Assembly: GCF_900103365.1 (NCBI RefSeq)
Contig: NZ_LT629703.1
Span: 6,806,501 to 6,870,500, forward strand
Direction of reading: 5' to 3'
Length of the DNA: 64,000 nucleotides
DNA from: Afipia sp. GAS231
GTDB taxonomy: Bacteria > Pseudomonadota > Alphaproteobacteria > Rhizobiales > Xanthobacteraceae
A program made the translations under genes and the position numbers. Shown here piece after piece: positions 1-8,390 of the stretch. The notes beneath the pieces are model-generated. The model did no database searches and had not been told where the DNA came from. It saw only the letters and a list, made by a program, of their open reading frames with translations. Each line of letters begins with the position of its first letter. The stretch's first letter is position 1.

Positions 1-10
1 GGCCGTCGCG

Positions 11-931
11 ATGGCCGGTGAACCGGTCGGTCACGAGTCGGCCGCGACGGTGGCAAACGACGCAGCGATCGCCACGATGGCCACCGCCCTTGTTTCGTCC
101 GGCACGACCATCAGTGATGACGCGCACCTCGCCGTCAGCCACTGGACGTGGCATACGACCGAGGAGAAGCTCATCATTAGCAGCTTCGACGAAGGCCGGA
201 CGCCCGCGACCGAACACACCGATGACGCGGTCGCTATTCTAAGCGGACACTCAATCGGACCGCTGCGCGGCCTCGCCACGGAGCCGATGAAAAATGACGT
301 CACGTTCGATAAAACGCCGGTGCACGACGGCAACGGAGCCGTGACACCTCCGAGTGGCACGATCAATAATACGGATGTCACCGCGCTGAAGACGCCCGCC
401 GAGCCGTCGCATGTCGAAAATGGCGCGAAGCCGGAGGGCGGAGGCCCACAATCTCACAGTGATGAAAATATAGCTTCTGAAACGAACGACGTCGCCACGG
501 CAAGCCATAAAGTGCATTCGAACGATCATTCCAGATTTGAGGACCATTCGGCATCAAAAGATCATTCCGATTTGAAAGAGCATTCGGAATTGGCCGTGAC
601 AGACACCGGCCCGGCTGATGCTGCGGAGACTCACATGCATCGCTCGGAGACAGCCGGCAAGCTCGTGATGGGAGACTCATTCAAATTCAGGGACGAGCTT
701 CCCGGTCATAAAGCTCCAGACGTCATCGACCGGGGGCATGAGGACCACACCCCGACATCGATCGGTCATCACGAAAATTCCGCTGGACATCACGGGCTGC
801 TGGAGATTTCAGAGGCGCAAACAATCGAGCTGTCTCCGTCTGGGCAGCATTCAGCTGACCATTTCAGTATCGATCCGCACCATGCCGGGAGCGTTGTCGT
901 TAGCCATGGGCTGCACGATCTGATCGTGTGA
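11..931 (+). CDS. His-rich low-complexity protein, probably the C-terminal part of a longer protein
   Basis: Function not recognised. The frame is open from the first base of the window, so the Met at 11 may be internal and the gene may begin upstream. The visible 306 residues are acidic and polar, rich in His, Asp, Ser and Thr, with no membrane segment and no Cys. Residues about 172-195 form two tandem 12-residue units (DHSRFEDHSASK and DHSDLKEHSELA). Around residue 224 is GDSFKFRDE, and the protein ends in VVSHGLHDLIV, a style of C-terminus I associate from memory with large repeat-rich surface or secreted proteins of Bradyrhizobium; that link is inference. His clusters could bind metal. 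Codon use is less GC-biased than in the flanking genes. Confidence 0.55.
   Translation: MAGEPVGHESAATVANDAAIATMATALVSSGTTISDDAHLAVSHWTWHTTEEKLIISSFDEGRTPATEHTDDAVAILSGHSIGPLRGLATEPMKNDVTFDKTPVHDGNGAVTPPSGTINNTDVTALKTPAEPSHVENGAKPEGGGPQSHSDENIASETNDVATASHKVHSNDHSRFEDHSASKDHSDLKEHSELAVTDTGPADAAETHMHRSETAGKLVMGDSFKFRDELPGHKAPDVIDRGHEDHTPTSIGHHENSAGHHGLLEISEAQTIELSPSGQHSADHFSIDPHHAGSVVVSHGLHDLIV
524..595 (+). repeat. Two tandem 36-bp units inside the His-rich gene
   Basis: Both units begin GATCATTCC and each encodes 12 residues with two D/E-H-S motifs. The first unit is 524-559 and the second 560-595. They keep the reading frame and have diverged at synonymous and non-synonymous positions, which suggests an old duplication. 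Confidence 0.6.
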
Positions 932-944
932 CTGACTTGCCGGA

Positions 945-1133
945 TTGGGCGAGATTGCTCGGCGGTTTCACGTACACGGCAACCGCGTCGAAGTCGCCAA
1001 CGCCGGCGCGCGTCTCATTTTGGCGCCGGATTGGAAGCCGATCGTCTGGACCGAGGAAGAGCGCAAGAAGGGCCAGGCCTGGGGACTGAAGACGATCGAG
1101 TCGTTTCACACCCACGGCACGCTGCCGGTGTGA
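945..1133 (+). pseudogene. Short 3' gene remnant, unidentified
   Basis: A 62-codon frame starting at TTG 945, closed upstream by a TGA at 933. The peptide (ARRFHVHGNRVEV, then ILAPDWKPIVWTEEERKKG, then GLKTIESFHTHGTLPV) has natural globular composition and normal codon use, so it looks like the C-terminal end of a real enzyme that lost its 5' part. No good ribosome-binding site precedes it. It faces the malonate regulator gene tail to tail. I could not place the family. A genuine small protein is possible but less likely. Confidence 0.35.
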
Positions 1134-1144
1134 GATCTGATCGA

Positions 1145-1846
1145 TTAGGACCGCTTTATTTCTACAGCGACCGAACGTTGCGACGCGTGCGATCTGCTTT
1201 CGGCCGCCGCCGCAAAGTTCAACATCATGTCGGAGAAGCGTTCGCCCTGAACCAGGACGTGGTCGCGCAGCCGTCTCGCGGCCAGCTCTTCGTTGCCTTC
1301 GCGGATGGCTTCCACGATGCCGGCGTGTTCGGCGAGCGATTGGCCAAGGCGGTTGCGCGCCCTTAGCTGAACGCGGCGATAGGCGCTGAGCCGTTTGTGC
1401 AACGTCAACGCCTGCTCGGAAAGGAATGCGTTGCGGCTCGCCCGATAGATGGCTTCGTGAAAACCGCGGTTCACGCCGTAATAGATTTCGGGATCGCCGG
1501 TGGCCGCGGCGTCGACGCATGCAAGATGGGCGGCTTCGATCAGTCGGTCGTCCTCGGGAGTTAACCTGCGCGCCGCCAGCGTCCCACACGCGGCCTCAAG
1601 TTCGGCCATCGTCTCGAACATCTCGACCAGCCGCTGTGCCGAGAGGACGCTGACCATCGCCCCCCGGCGGGGCCGCATCTCGATGAAGCCCTCGGCGCCC
1701 AGTTGCAGCAGCGCTTCCCGGATTGGGGTGCGGGATACTCCGAATCGTGCCGCCAGCGAGAGCTCGTCGAGGTGATCACCCGGGACGAATTCCCCTGCAA
1801 TAACAGCGTCTTCTATCGCCTGCTTGAGCTTGAAAGCCTGGCTCAC
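1145..1846 (-). CDS. matR: GntR-family (FCD) regulator of malonate genes, MatR-like
   Basis: A 233-residue repressor-type regulator. Residues 1-70 form a winged HTH with FGVSRTPIREALLQL; the rest is an FCD ligand-binding domain with the metal-binding pattern NRGFH, AEHAGI and RDHV. I chose the GTG at 1846 because an ideal GGAGGA lies just upstream at 1851-1856; an open frame continues 16 codons further to a TTG at 1894 but has no such site. It is divergent from a TRAP transporter, malonyl-CoA decarboxylase and synthetase, the layout of the rhizobial matR-matPQMAB loci, so its effector is probably malonate or malonyl-CoA. It likely binds the palindrome at 1911-1924 and represses both directions. 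Family assignment is firm; the name is by context. Confidence 0.85.
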   Translation of the reverse strand: MSQAFKLKQAIEDAVIAGEFVPGDHLDELSLAARFGVSRTPIREALLQLGAEGFIEMRPRRGAMVSVLSAQRLVEMFETMAELEAACGTLAARRLTPEDDRLIEAAHLACVDAAATGDPEIYYGVNRGFHEAIYRASRNAFLSEQALTLHKRLSAYRRVQLRARNRLGQSLAEHAGIVEAIREGNEELAARRLRDHVLVQGERFSDMMLNFAAAAESRSHASQRSVAVEIKRS

Positions 1847-1910
1847 AATCTCCTCCGATGCCAAATTATACAAAAAGCTTGACAGATAATGCAATATACT
1901 TAATGGCTAG

Positions 1911-1924
1911 TATTGTATGCAATA
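1911..1924. promoter_or_regulatory. Candidate MatR operator
   Basis: An inverted repeat TATTG-TATG-CAATA lies in the divergent region between the regulator and the TRAP operon. Its core TTGTATGCAA differs by one base from the symmetric TTGTATACAA expected for FCD-type GntR proteins. The string ATGCAATATA occurs at 1917-1926 and again at 1889-1898, and a possible half-site TTATACAA lies near 1866-1873. Assignment to MatR is inference. Confidence 0.5.
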
Positions 1925-1973
1925 TAAGAGATTGGAAATGCAATCCAGCTTGCAAACCAGGGAAAGGAAGCCA

Positions 1974-2993
1974 ATGAAAATCTCGCGACGAGCCATTTTG
2001 AGCGGTGCGGTCGCGGCGCCGCTGGTCCTGAAATACGGATCCGCCGCCGCGGCGCCGGCATTGAAAATCTCGCACCAGTTTCCGGACGGCAGCGCGGTGC
2101 AGGGCGATTTCAGGGACAAGCTTTGCCGCAAGTTCGCCGAGACCATTGCGCAACGGAGCGGTGGGCAACTCACGGCGCAGGTCTATCCGGGTTCGTCGCT
2201 GATGAAGACCAACTCGCAGGTTTCCGCCCTGCGAAAGGGCGCGCTGGATTTCAGCCTGATCCCGCTCTCCTATGCCGGCGGCGATCTGCCGGAGTTGAAC
2301 ATCGGTCTGATGCCGGGGCTGGTTCCCACCTACGCCGACGGGCTGGGCTGGAAAGCAAAGCCGATCGGCCAGGAGCTCACGAAACTCCTGGGCGAGAAGG
2401 GCATCATCATCGTCACCTGGATCTGGCAGGCGGGCGGCGTCGCCAGTCGTACACGACCACTGGTCGAGCCCGGCGATGCCAAGGGCTTGAAAGTGCGGGG
2501 CGGATCCAGGGAAATGGATCTCGTGCTGCAGGCCGCCGGTGCGGCCGTTCTCTCGCTGCCATCCAACGAATTGTATGCGGCGATGCAGACCGGCGCCTGC
2601 GATGCGGCGCTGACGTCGTCGACCAGCCTGATTTCCTTCCGCCTCGAGGAACTGGCAAAGCACCTGACGACCGGGCGGGCCAAGAGCTACTGGTTCATGT
2701 TCGAACCGTTGCTGATGTCGAAGGCGGTGTTCGACCAGCTTTCGAGCGAACATCGGGACATCATCATGGCGGTCGGCGCCGAACTCGAGGAGTTCGGCAG
2801 GGCGGCTGCCGTCGTGGACGACATCAGGGTCGCCGAAGTCTACGAAAAGGCCGGCGCCAAGGTCTACGACCTCGATTCATCGGCCATTCGCGAGTGGCGC
2901 GCGATCGCCCGCGATACGGCCTGGAAGGATTACGCCAACAAGAGCGAGAACTGCGCGCGCCTGATGAAGCTGGCGATGGATTCCGGCGCATGA
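1974..2993 (+). CDS. matP: TRAP transporter solute-binding protein, probably for malonate
   Basis: A DctP-family periplasmic binding protein of 339 residues. The ATG at 1974 follows a purine-rich GGAAAGGAAG and gives an N-terminus with twin arginines (SRRAIL) and an AAAAPA cleavage region, consistent with Tat or Sec export. An earlier ATG at 1917 overlaps the candidate operator and would add 19 non-signal-like residues, so I rejected it. The mature part has the usual family landmarks: KISHQFP near the start, VRGGSREMDLVLQAAGA and LPSNELYAAMQTGACD in the second lobe. It delivers substrate to the DctQ/DctM proteins encoded next; its stop overlaps the dctQ start. Malonate is inferred from the downstream matA and matB. 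Confidence 0.85.
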   Translation: MKISRRAILSGAVAAPLVLKYGSAAAAPALKISHQFPDGSAVQGDFRDKLCRKFAETIAQRSGGQLTAQVYPGSSLMKTNSQVSALRKGALDFSLIPLSYAGGDLPELNIGLMPGLVPTYADGLGWKAKPIGQELTKLLGEKGIIIVTWIWQAGGVASRTRPLVEPGDAKGLKVRGGSREMDLVLQAAGAAVLSLPSNELYAAMQTGACDAALTSSTSLISFRLEELAKHLTTGRAKSYWFMFEPLLMSKAVFDQLSSEHRDIIMAVGAELEEFGRAAAVVDDIRVAEVYEKAGAKVYDLDSSAIREWRAIARDTAWKDYANKSENCARLMKLAMDSGA

Positions 2994-3544
2994 CAGCCCA
3001 GGAAATTGGAATCCGGGAAGTGCGTGAAACCGGCGCGGGATCCCAATCCCTGATCGGTCTGGCGGAAAGGGCAATGCTGCTGCTCAACGCCATCATCATG
3101 GTCGCCGCCTCGGTCGCGCTGCTGTTTGCAGGGCTGGTGCTGAGCTACAGCGTGGCGGCGCGCTATTTCTTCAATGCCGCAACGTACTGGCAGGACGAGG
3201 CCGCGGTGTTCCTGCTGGTCGGAAGTACCTTCATGTCGGCGGCTTATGTGCAGTCGAAACGCGGCCATATCGGTATCGAGGCGATCGTCGGCCTGCTGCC
3301 GCCACGCGTCAATCGAATTCGGTCCATCGTGGTGGACGTGGTGGGTTTTCTGTTCTGCACGTTCTTTGCGTGGAAATCCTGGACGCTATTCCACGAGGCC
3401 TGGGTGGACGGACAGGTTTCATCGTCGACATGGGCGCCACCGCAGTGGATCCCGTATTCCTTCATGGCACTCGGGATGAGCTTGATGTCGGTTCAGATTT
3501 TTCTGCAGATCGCGATCGCGCTCGACGGCGGGAGATCCAAATGA
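2990..3544 (+). CDS. matQ: TRAP transporter small permease subunit (DctQ family)
   Basis: A 184-residue DctQ-type protein with four membrane segments (about residues 25-50, 60-80, 100-122 and 145-168). The start ATG at 2990 overlaps the stop of the binding-protein gene (ATGA), which points to translational coupling. The sequence RYFFNAATYWQDEAAVFLLV matches the conserved second segment of DctQ proteins. It pairs with the large DctM subunit to form the sodium-driven secondary transporter in the inner membrane. The same frame stays open far upstream of 2990, but that part is a shadow of the dctP gene. Confidence 0.88.
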   Translation: MTAQEIGIREVRETGAGSQSLIGLAERAMLLLNAIIMVAASVALLFAGLVLSYSVAARYFFNAATYWQDEAAVFLLVGSTFMSAAYVQSKRGHIGIEAIVGLLPPRVNRIRSIVVDVVGFLFCTFFAWKSWTLFHEAWVDGQVSSSTWAPPQWIPYSFMALGMSLMSVQIFLQIAIALDGGRSK

Positions 3545-4899
3545 ACACGCTCACGGTTGGCCTCCTCTATGGTGGCGCCACGCTGACGGTGATGGCTTCC
3601 GGCATGCCGATCGCACTCGCGCTCGGCGCGGTGGCCGTTGCCTTCATGTATTTCTTCATGCCGGCCGCGTCGTTGGATACGGTCACGCAGAATGTCTATG
3701 AAGAGATGGCTTCGATCACGCTGCTCGCCATCCCGCTCTTCATCCTGAAGGGCGCTGCGATCGGAAAATCCAAGGCCGGACAGGATCTCTATTCGGCGCT
3801 GCATGTCTGGATGAACCGCATCCCGGGCGGGCTCGGTATCGCCAACGTATTTGCATGCGCGCTATTTGCGGCAATGGCCGGCTCGTCGCCGGCGACGTGC
3901 TCGGCGATCGGTTCGGCCGGCATTCCGGAAATGCGAAAGCGCGGCTATTCGGGCGGATTCGCTGCGGGAATCATTGCTGCGGGAGGCACGCTCGGGATTC
4001 TTCTGCCGCCATCGATCACGATGATCCTCTATGCCGTGGCTTCCGAACAGTCGCTCGGCAGATTGTTTCTGGCGGGCATCGGTCCGGGCCTGCTGCTGGT
4101 CGCTCTCTTCGCCGGGTATGCCGTGCTCAACTTCAGGCGGGAGCTGGATGCTGCGAAACTGGCCTATGCGGCCAGCGGCACAGAACACGCGATTCTGCGC
4201 AGCGAGGATTTTACAGTTGCGCAAAAATTCAGTGCGCTGCCCCGCGTCCTGCCTTTTGTCGTACTGCTGAGCGGCGTGATGTTCGCGCTCTATGGCGGCT
4301 ACGCGACACCTTCGGAGACTGCGGGCCTTGGCGGGATTCTTGCGCTCATCCTGATTGCCGTCATCTATCAGGCATGGCGGCCATCCGATCTCGCTCCAAT
4401 TCTAGCGTCCACGCTTCGCGAGTCGACGATGCTGATGCTCATTATCGGCATGTCGCTGCTCTACTCCTATGTGATGAGCTATCTTCACATCAGCCAGTCG
4501 GCCGCACAGGCCATCGTCGCCATGCAGCTTTCGAAATGGGTATTGCTGGCTGCCATTCTTGCCCTCGTCATCGTCCTCGGCTTCTTCCTGCCGCCGGTGT
4601 CCATCATCCTGATGATGGCCCCGATCATCCTGCCGCCGCTCAAGGACGCTGGATTCGATCTCATCTGGTTCGGCGTCGTGATGACGATCGTAATGGAGAT
4701 GGGCCTGATTCATCCTCCTGTGGGCCTTAACATCTTCGTCATCCGGAACATTGCACCCGACATCCCGCTGGCTGACGTGATCTGGGGGACCGTTCCGTTC
4801 GTGATCCTGATGGCTTTGGCCGTTCTGCTGCTGTGTTTGGTGCCTGGAATTTCAACCGGGTTGCCCGACGTGGTCATGGGAACGGCAACTGCTCGCTGA
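3541..4899 (+). CDS. matM: TRAP transporter large permease subunit (DctM family)
   Basis: A 452-residue polytopic protein with about 12 hydrophobic segments. Typical DctM features are the GMPIALALGAVAVAF first segment, the motif MAGSSPATCSAIGSAGIPEM around residues 115-135, GGTLGILLPPSI near residue 155, and a final MGLIHPPVGLNIFVI. The ATG at 3541 overlaps the dctQ stop by four bases. It forms the transport channel of the TRAP system; with matP, matQ, matA and matB it would import malonate for conversion to acetyl-CoA. Confidence 0.9.
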   Translation: MNTLTVGLLYGGATLTVMASGMPIALALGAVAVAFMYFFMPAASLDTVTQNVYEEMASITLLAIPLFILKGAAIGKSKAGQDLYSALHVWMNRIPGGLGIANVFACALFAAMAGSSPATCSAIGSAGIPEMRKRGYSGGFAAGIIAAGGTLGILLPPSITMILYAVASEQSLGRLFLAGIGPGLLLVALFAGYAVLNFRRELDAAKLAYAASGTEHAILRSEDFTVAQKFSALPRVLPFVVLLSGVMFALYGGYATPSETAGLGGILALILIAVIYQAWRPSDLAPILASTLRESTMLMLIIGMSLLYSYVMSYLHISQSAAQAIVAMQLSKWVLLAAILALVIVLGFFLPPVSIILMMAPIILPPLKDAGFDLIWFGVVMTIVMEMGLIHPPVGLNIFVIRNIAPDIPLADVIWGTVPFVILMALAVLLLCLVPGISTGLPDVVMGTATAR

Positions 4900-4915
4900 T
4901 CGTGGGAGATGTGAA

Positions 4916-6313
4916 TTGACCAAGACAAGTCCGATGACCCGCAGCCTCGGCGGCGCACCCGAATTCCTGAATGGATTGATCGAGACCCTGACCGAGCGGG
5001 GAAGGGCGTTATTGCGGCGGAACGGATCGCCCCCTGAACCGGCGCGGCAGGAGCTGGCTGCGATGGGAGAGATGCTGCTGTCCCGCCGGGGCGAGGCCTC
5101 CGGGGTCGCGCTTGCGCAAAGTCTGCTGGCCGGCTTTGAGGCGGCGAGCGTTTCCGAGCGCGTGGCCTTTCTGAAATCGCTGGTCGATCGATTTGGACCG
5201 GATCGCCGCAAGGTTGAACTCGCAATCGAGGCGCTGCGCGCCGATGAAGGGCGGCAGGCGCTCGACAATCTGCACAGCGCCGCGGAGCCGCGCCGTCAGG
5301 AATTGATACGGCGGCTCAATCTGGCGCCGGGCGGAACGACCGCCCTGGTTCAGATGCGCGAACACTTGCTTGGTTATCTCAGGGAGCATCAGGAACTGCA
5401 GGCGATCGACGCCGACTTCGTTCACCTCTTCACGTCGTGGTTCAATCGGGGATTTCTCGTGCTGCGGCCGATCGACTGGACGACGCCTGCGAATATCCTC
5501 GAAAAGATCATCCGTTACGAGGCCGTTCACGCCATTCGCGACTGGAACGATCTTCGAAACCGCCTGGAGCCCGGCGACCGCCGTTGCTACGGTTTCTTCC
5601 ACCCTCAGCTTGTCGATGAACCGTTGATCTTCGTCGAGGTTGCCCTGACCAAGGAAATTCCCACTTCCATCGCACCGTTGCTGGACCTGTCTCGTCAGCC
5701 GATCGCAGCCGCCGAGGCGACAACGGCTGTCTTCTATTCGATCTCGAATACGCAGAAGGGGTTGGGCGGCGTTTCGTTCGGCAATTTCCTGATCAAGCAG
5801 GTGGTGCAGGATCTCACCCGCGAGCTCGCGGGCCTCAAGACTTTCGTCACACTCTCGCCGGTGCCGGGGTTTGCGGCGTGGCTGGCGCGCGAACGCAAGG
5901 CGGAGCAGTCGCGCGCGCTCGACGGTACGGCCAAGGAAACGCTCCAGCTCCTCGACACACCGGATTGGCACAAATCCGCTGAAACGGCGGGCGCGTTGCG
6001 CGACGTGCTGCTGGCCGCCGGCGCCTTCTATTTTCTAAAGGCCAAGACGCCGACCGGTCGGCCGGTGGATCCGGTTGCGCGCTTCCATCTCGGCAACGGC
6101 GCGCGGCTGGAGCGATTGAACTTTCTCGGCGACACCTCGTCAAATGGCCAGAAGCAGTCGCATGGCCTGATGGTGAACTATTTGTATTCGATCGGCGAAA
6201 TCGAGAAGAACCACGAAGCCTTCGCCGAAAGTGGTCAGGTCGTGGCTTCCGCTGAGGTGCGGCGGACGCTGCGCGCCGACCTGGCGTCCAGCGACCTCGT
6301 GCCGGCGCGCTAG
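4916..6313 (+). CDS. matA: Malonyl-CoA decarboxylase
   Basis: Converts malonyl-CoA to acetyl-CoA and CO2. The 465-residue protein has the two-part MCD architecture: a helical N-terminal domain (about 1-170, ending near LREHQELQAIDADF) and a GNAT-like catalytic domain with FHPQLVDEPLIFVEVALT, SISNTQKGLGGVSFGNFLI and the C-terminal FHLGNGARLERLNFLGD, which carries the conserved His; the Ser of the SISNTQKGL region is the partner in the family. The TTG start at 4916 has a GGGAG six to eight bases upstream; an in-frame ATG at 4934 is the alternative. It follows the transporter by 16 bp and precedes the synthetase, as in rhizobial mat operons. Confidence 0.92.
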   Translation: MTKTSPMTRSLGGAPEFLNGLIETLTERGRALLRRNGSPPEPARQELAAMGEMLLSRRGEASGVALAQSLLAGFEAASVSERVAFLKSLVDRFGPDRRKVELAIEALRADEGRQALDNLHSAAEPRRQELIRRLNLAPGGTTALVQMREHLLGYLREHQELQAIDADFVHLFTSWFNRGFLVLRPIDWTTPANILEKIIRYEAVHAIRDWNDLRNRLEPGDRRCYGFFHPQLVDEPLIFVEVALTKEIPTSIAPLLDLSRQPIAAAEATTAVFYSISNTQKGLGGVSFGNFLIKQVVQDLTRELAGLKTFVTLSPVPGFAAWLARERKAEQSRALDGTAKETLQLLDTPDWHKSAETAGALRDVLLAAGAFYFLKAKTPTGRPVDPVARFHLGNGARLERLNFLGDTSSNGQKQSHGLMVNYLYSIGEIEKNHEAFAESGQVVASAEVRRTLRADLASSDLVPAR

Positions 6314-6360
6314 GCCCAACTTCACCGACATTTTTACGTCACTCAAAATGGTGCAGCAGG

Positions 6361-7863
6361 ATGAACGCAAACCTCTATGAACGGCTCGTCGGCTCGGTTG
6401 ATCACGCCGGGCGTACAGCCATCGAAATGCCGGATGGCGAGTGCTATTCCTATCTGGATCTGGTCTCGTTGTCGGCGCGGACCGCCAACGTTCTCGTCGA
6501 CAGGGGCGTGAAGCCCGGCGATCGGGTGGCTGCCAAGGTCGAGAAGTCCTTCGCGGCCCTGGTGCTCTATCTCGCAACCCTTCGTGCCGGTGCGATCTAC
6601 CTGCCCCTCAATGTTGCCTATACTGTCGCCGAGACAGCTTACTTCCTGGGCGATGCCGCGCCGTCGCTCATCGTGTGCGATCCGCGTGAGGCGCGGGAGG
6701 TCGGGATCATTGCGGCTGGAATTGCGGCGAAGGTCGAAACGCTGGATGGAAGCGGCAAGGGCAGCCTGACCGACGCCGCGTCAGATGCATCGCCTTACTT
6801 CGCCTCGGTGCAGCGAGAGTCCGACGATCTTGCCGCCATCCTGTACACATCAGGCACGACGGGGAGGTCGAAGGGCGCCATGTTGACCCACAGCAATTTG
6901 CTTTCGAATGCCATGACGCTGAGGGACCAATGGTGCTTCACGTCGGAAGATCGGCTGATCCATGCATTGCCGATCTATCACACTCACGGACTGTTCGTGG
7001 CGAGTAACGTCACATTGATATCCGGCGGGACCTTGCTGCTGCTGCCGAAGTTCGACGCCGACCAGATCGTCGGCCTGATGTCCCGTGCGACGGTCCTGAT
7101 GGGCGTGCCGACGTTTTACGTGCGCTTGCTGCAGCATCTGCATCTCAGTCAGGAGATCACCCGTCACATCAGGTTGTTCGTGTCGGGTTCCGCGCCCCTG
7201 CTGGCCGAAACGCACCGGGAATGGATGGCGCGGACTGGCCATGCGATCCTGGAACGGTATGGCATGACCGAAACCAACATGATCACGTCCAACCCTTACA
7301 TGGGAACGCGAGTCCCGGGCTCGGTCGGTCTGCCGCTCCCGGGCGTCTCCGTGCGTGTGACCAATCCCGATACCGGCTCCGAACTGCCGAGGGGGGAGAT
7401 CGGCATGATCGAGGTGCGCGGCCCGAACGTCTTCAAGGGCTATTGGCGGATGCCGGAGAAAACCGCGGCCGAATTCCGCGCCGACGGTTTCTTCGTCACA
7501 GGAGACCTCGGGAAATTCGACGACAGCAAATATCTCCATATCGTTGGGCGCGGAAAGGATTTGATCATTTCGGGCGGCTTCAACGTCTATCCGAAAGAAA
7601 TTGAGACAGAGATCGATGCGATACCAGGAATAGCCGAATCCGCAGTGATCGGGATTGCGGATCCTGATTTCGGAGAAGCCGTCACTGCCGTGGTCGTCGC
7701 TGACTCGTCCAGTCCCCCGAATGAAGAGATGGTTCTGCGTGTTCTAAAGGACAGACTTGCGAACTATAAGCGACCGAAGCGGGTGCATTTCGTCAACGAG
7801 TTGCCTCGAAATACCATGGGCAAGGTCGAGAAGAAATTACTTCGTGATCGGTTCTCAATGTAG
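6361..7863 (+). CDS. matB: Malonyl-CoA synthetase (malonate-CoA ligase)
   Basis: An ATP-dependent acyl-adenylate-forming enzyme of 500 residues that makes malonyl-CoA from malonate, the step before MatA. It shows the AMP-binding P-loop YTSGTTGRSKGAMLTHSNL near residue 163, ALPIYHTHGLFVASN near 202, ERYGMTETNM near 298, the FVTGDLGKFDD hinge and GRGKDLIISGGFNVYPKEIE, and ends with the catalytic-lysine motif PRNTMGKVEKK. Its position after matA makes malonate more likely than another short acid, although MatB-type enzymes can take methylmalonate. A short hairpin follows the stop. Confidence 0.92.
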   Translation: MNANLYERLVGSVDHAGRTAIEMPDGECYSYLDLVSLSARTANVLVDRGVKPGDRVAAKVEKSFAALVLYLATLRAGAIYLPLNVAYTVAETAYFLGDAAPSLIVCDPREAREVGIIAAGIAAKVETLDGSGKGSLTDAASDASPYFASVQRESDDLAAILYTSGTTGRSKGAMLTHSNLLSNAMTLRDQWCFTSEDRLIHALPIYHTHGLFVASNVTLISGGTLLLLPKFDADQIVGLMSRATVLMGVPTFYVRLLQHLHLSQEITRHIRLFVSGSAPLLAETHREWMARTGHAILERYGMTETNMITSNPYMGTRVPGSVGLPLPGVSVRVTNPDTGSELPRGEIGMIEVRGPNVFKGYWRMPEKTAAEFRADGFFVTGDLGKFDDSKYLHIVGRGKDLIISGGFNVYPKEIETEIDAIPGIAESAVIGIADPDFGEAVTAVVVADSSSPPNEEMVLRVLKDRLANYKRPKRVHFVNELPRNTMGKVEKKLLRDRFSM

Positions 7864-7869
7864 GGATGC

Positions 7870-7884
7870 GGGACCACCGGTCCC
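7870..7884 (+). terminator. Possible terminator of the mat operon
   Basis: GGGACC-ACC-GGTCCC forms a six-base-pair hairpin six bases after the matB stop, followed by CTTTG. The T-run is short, so termination may be weak. Confidence 0.4.
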
Positions 7885-8390
7885 CTTTGCCCGTCGCCCT
7901 GCGACAACTGGTGCGCAAGACGAACGACGTTTGAGCGTACGGCAAAACCGTGTGGGCCTGCCATCCGTGGCTGATGTCAAGCTGGCGGAGGCGAAGTCGA
8001 CCCGACCGGGTTTCGATCAGCCTTAATCCGTCAGCGACGGTGACAAAAAGGGAAATCGTCGCCGGGGCGAGCACGGCATAAGCCGTAAAGCCATTGCGTG
8101 GCGGATGCGGGAGTGTTTCCGCTGAACCTGTATGCTCGTGCGCGCATCTACAATTCCATTTGCGCACGGGACCGCGGGTGCAGCGTGCGCCCGGCATTCC
8201 CTACGCCCTCTCTTTTCGAGGCTGAAATTTTCAAAACCTCGGGCGCAGCGCGCCGCGAGACCGCGTAGGCGTGGGGGAAGACGATCGATCGTTTCACACG
8301 CACTGTATTCCGGGCGGTTGCGGCATGAACCAAACGGCGTCAAGATCGCGCCATCGCCGATGGCCCAAGCCATGAAGCACGGAGCCGGTT
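7885..8390. other. Long non-coding stretch containing a dispersed repeat
   Basis: About 500 bp between matB and the permease gene. I see no supported gene. The middle (8121-8265) is a diverged copy of the repeat also found at 41699-41846. The open frames crossing it have no family match or ribosome-binding site. The permease promoter should lie in the last 100 bp, but I cannot point to a convincing -35/-10 pair. Confidence 0.6.
8121..8265 (+). repeat. Dispersed repeat, copy 1
   Basis: Shares with 41699-41846 the ordered blocks GCTGAACC, GTATGCTCGTG, GCGCATCT, GACCGCGGGTGCAGCG, a CCCGG..TTCCC block, GCCCTCT, CAAAAC..TCGGGC and GCGCCGCGAGA, with diverged sequence between. Both copies are intergenic and carry no open frame in common, so this looks like a non-autonomous repeat or decayed element. 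Confidence 0.6.

Noticed and set aside
524..595. Short tandem units as a CRISPR or satellite array
   Set aside because: Only two units, in frame inside a coding sequence, with no spacers.
2123..2989. Upstream part of the open frame that contains dctQ
   Set aside because: The first 290 codons overlap dctP out of frame with an Arg-rich product; the real gene begins at the coupled ATG 2990.
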